Positions 63,860 through 64,000 of a stretch of DNA of 64,000 bases are shown one piece after another. The DNA comes from Paraspadella gotoi (Eukaryota; Chaetognatha). The stretch is taken from assembly GCA_051294375.1 (NCBI GenBank), contig CM119263.1, positions 20,798,115-20,862,114 of the forward strand. The letters run 5' to 3'. A model generated the notes under the pieces. It worked only from the letters and a program-made list of their open reading frames with translations. It made no database searches and was not told where the DNA came from. Made by a program: the position numbers and the translations under genes. Position 1 is the first letter of the stretch; each line of letters opens with the position of its first letter.

Positions 63860-64000
63860 TTTTTCAACTGATTAATATAAAAAACGGTTGGCTATAGTTA
63901 TTTTCTCCTTATAACATCGAACTCACTGGGTGAAATTTTATGCTTTCAAAATACGGTAAGAAAAATTTCTTTTACTTAATCATTCTTAATTAATGGTATC
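63860..64000 (+). repeat. Dispersed repeat R7, copy running off the window
   Basis: GGTTGGCTATAGTTATTTTC, CTTATAACATCGAACTCACT and GCTTTCAAAATACGGTAAG mirror 56100-56262. Confidence 0.8.

Overview
The window is strongly AT-rich, intron-bearing and dominated by repeats: long (CT)n/(GA)n tracts, minisatellites, tRNA-derived SINEs, foldback elements and one LTR element. This is nuclear DNA of a multicellular invertebrate. A chuvirus-like env gene, a decayed member of a multicopy family I associate with arthropods and cnidarians, and the microsatellite style lean towards an arthropod, but the sequence does not fix the species. There is no prokaryotic organisation, rRNA or CRISPR. A 100-N assembly gap lies at 54231-54330.

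Layout. (1) 274-3398 (+) is a multi-exon, frameshifted gene relic whose motifs (GGDSTxxNTG, HTNELPLRH, HARx-LTTAIR, FxHPENLLLA) match a multicopy, probably transposase-related family. (2) 3.4-24.4 kb has no gene I can defend. It holds telomere-like and other minisatellites, dispersed repeats, SINE-like copies, inverted GGAATCCC arrays (18.76-20.51 kb) and two hammerhead-type foldback insertions (17.66 and 23.24 kb). (3) 24401-27600 is a compact LTR element with 4-bp target duplication, two ~360-bp LTRs, a 30-nt tRNA-Leu primer site, an AUG-free leader and one intact 627-codon envelope-like glycoprotein gene, but no gag or pol. (4) 28-40 kb holds Helentron-like elements, 18-bp minisatellites, a 5 x 71 bp array in GC-rich blocks, SINEs and a family of repeats in inverted copies. 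(5) 41131-57873 (-) is a gene I assembled from nine exons. It gives an uninterrupted 544-residue leucine-rich-repeat-like protein with four and a half ~112-residue repeats; its 11-kb intron 2 carries nested hammerhead foldbacks, minisatellites, SINEs and the gap. (6) 58-64 kb has triplet repeats, (GA)n, (AAT)n and a ~1-kb hAT-like foldback (60583-61579).

The most striking system is a set of ORF-less palindromic insertions (17.7, 23.2, 46.4-48.4 kb). Each has 12-13 bp target duplications, a shared ~34-nt one-sided tail and outward-facing hammerhead-ribozyme-like motifs (CTGATGA, stem, GAAAC, ATGTC). This is the layout expected of non-autonomous Penelope-like retroelements. The env-only LTR element, which looks like a re-integrated spliced env RNA, and the new repeat protein are the next most notable.
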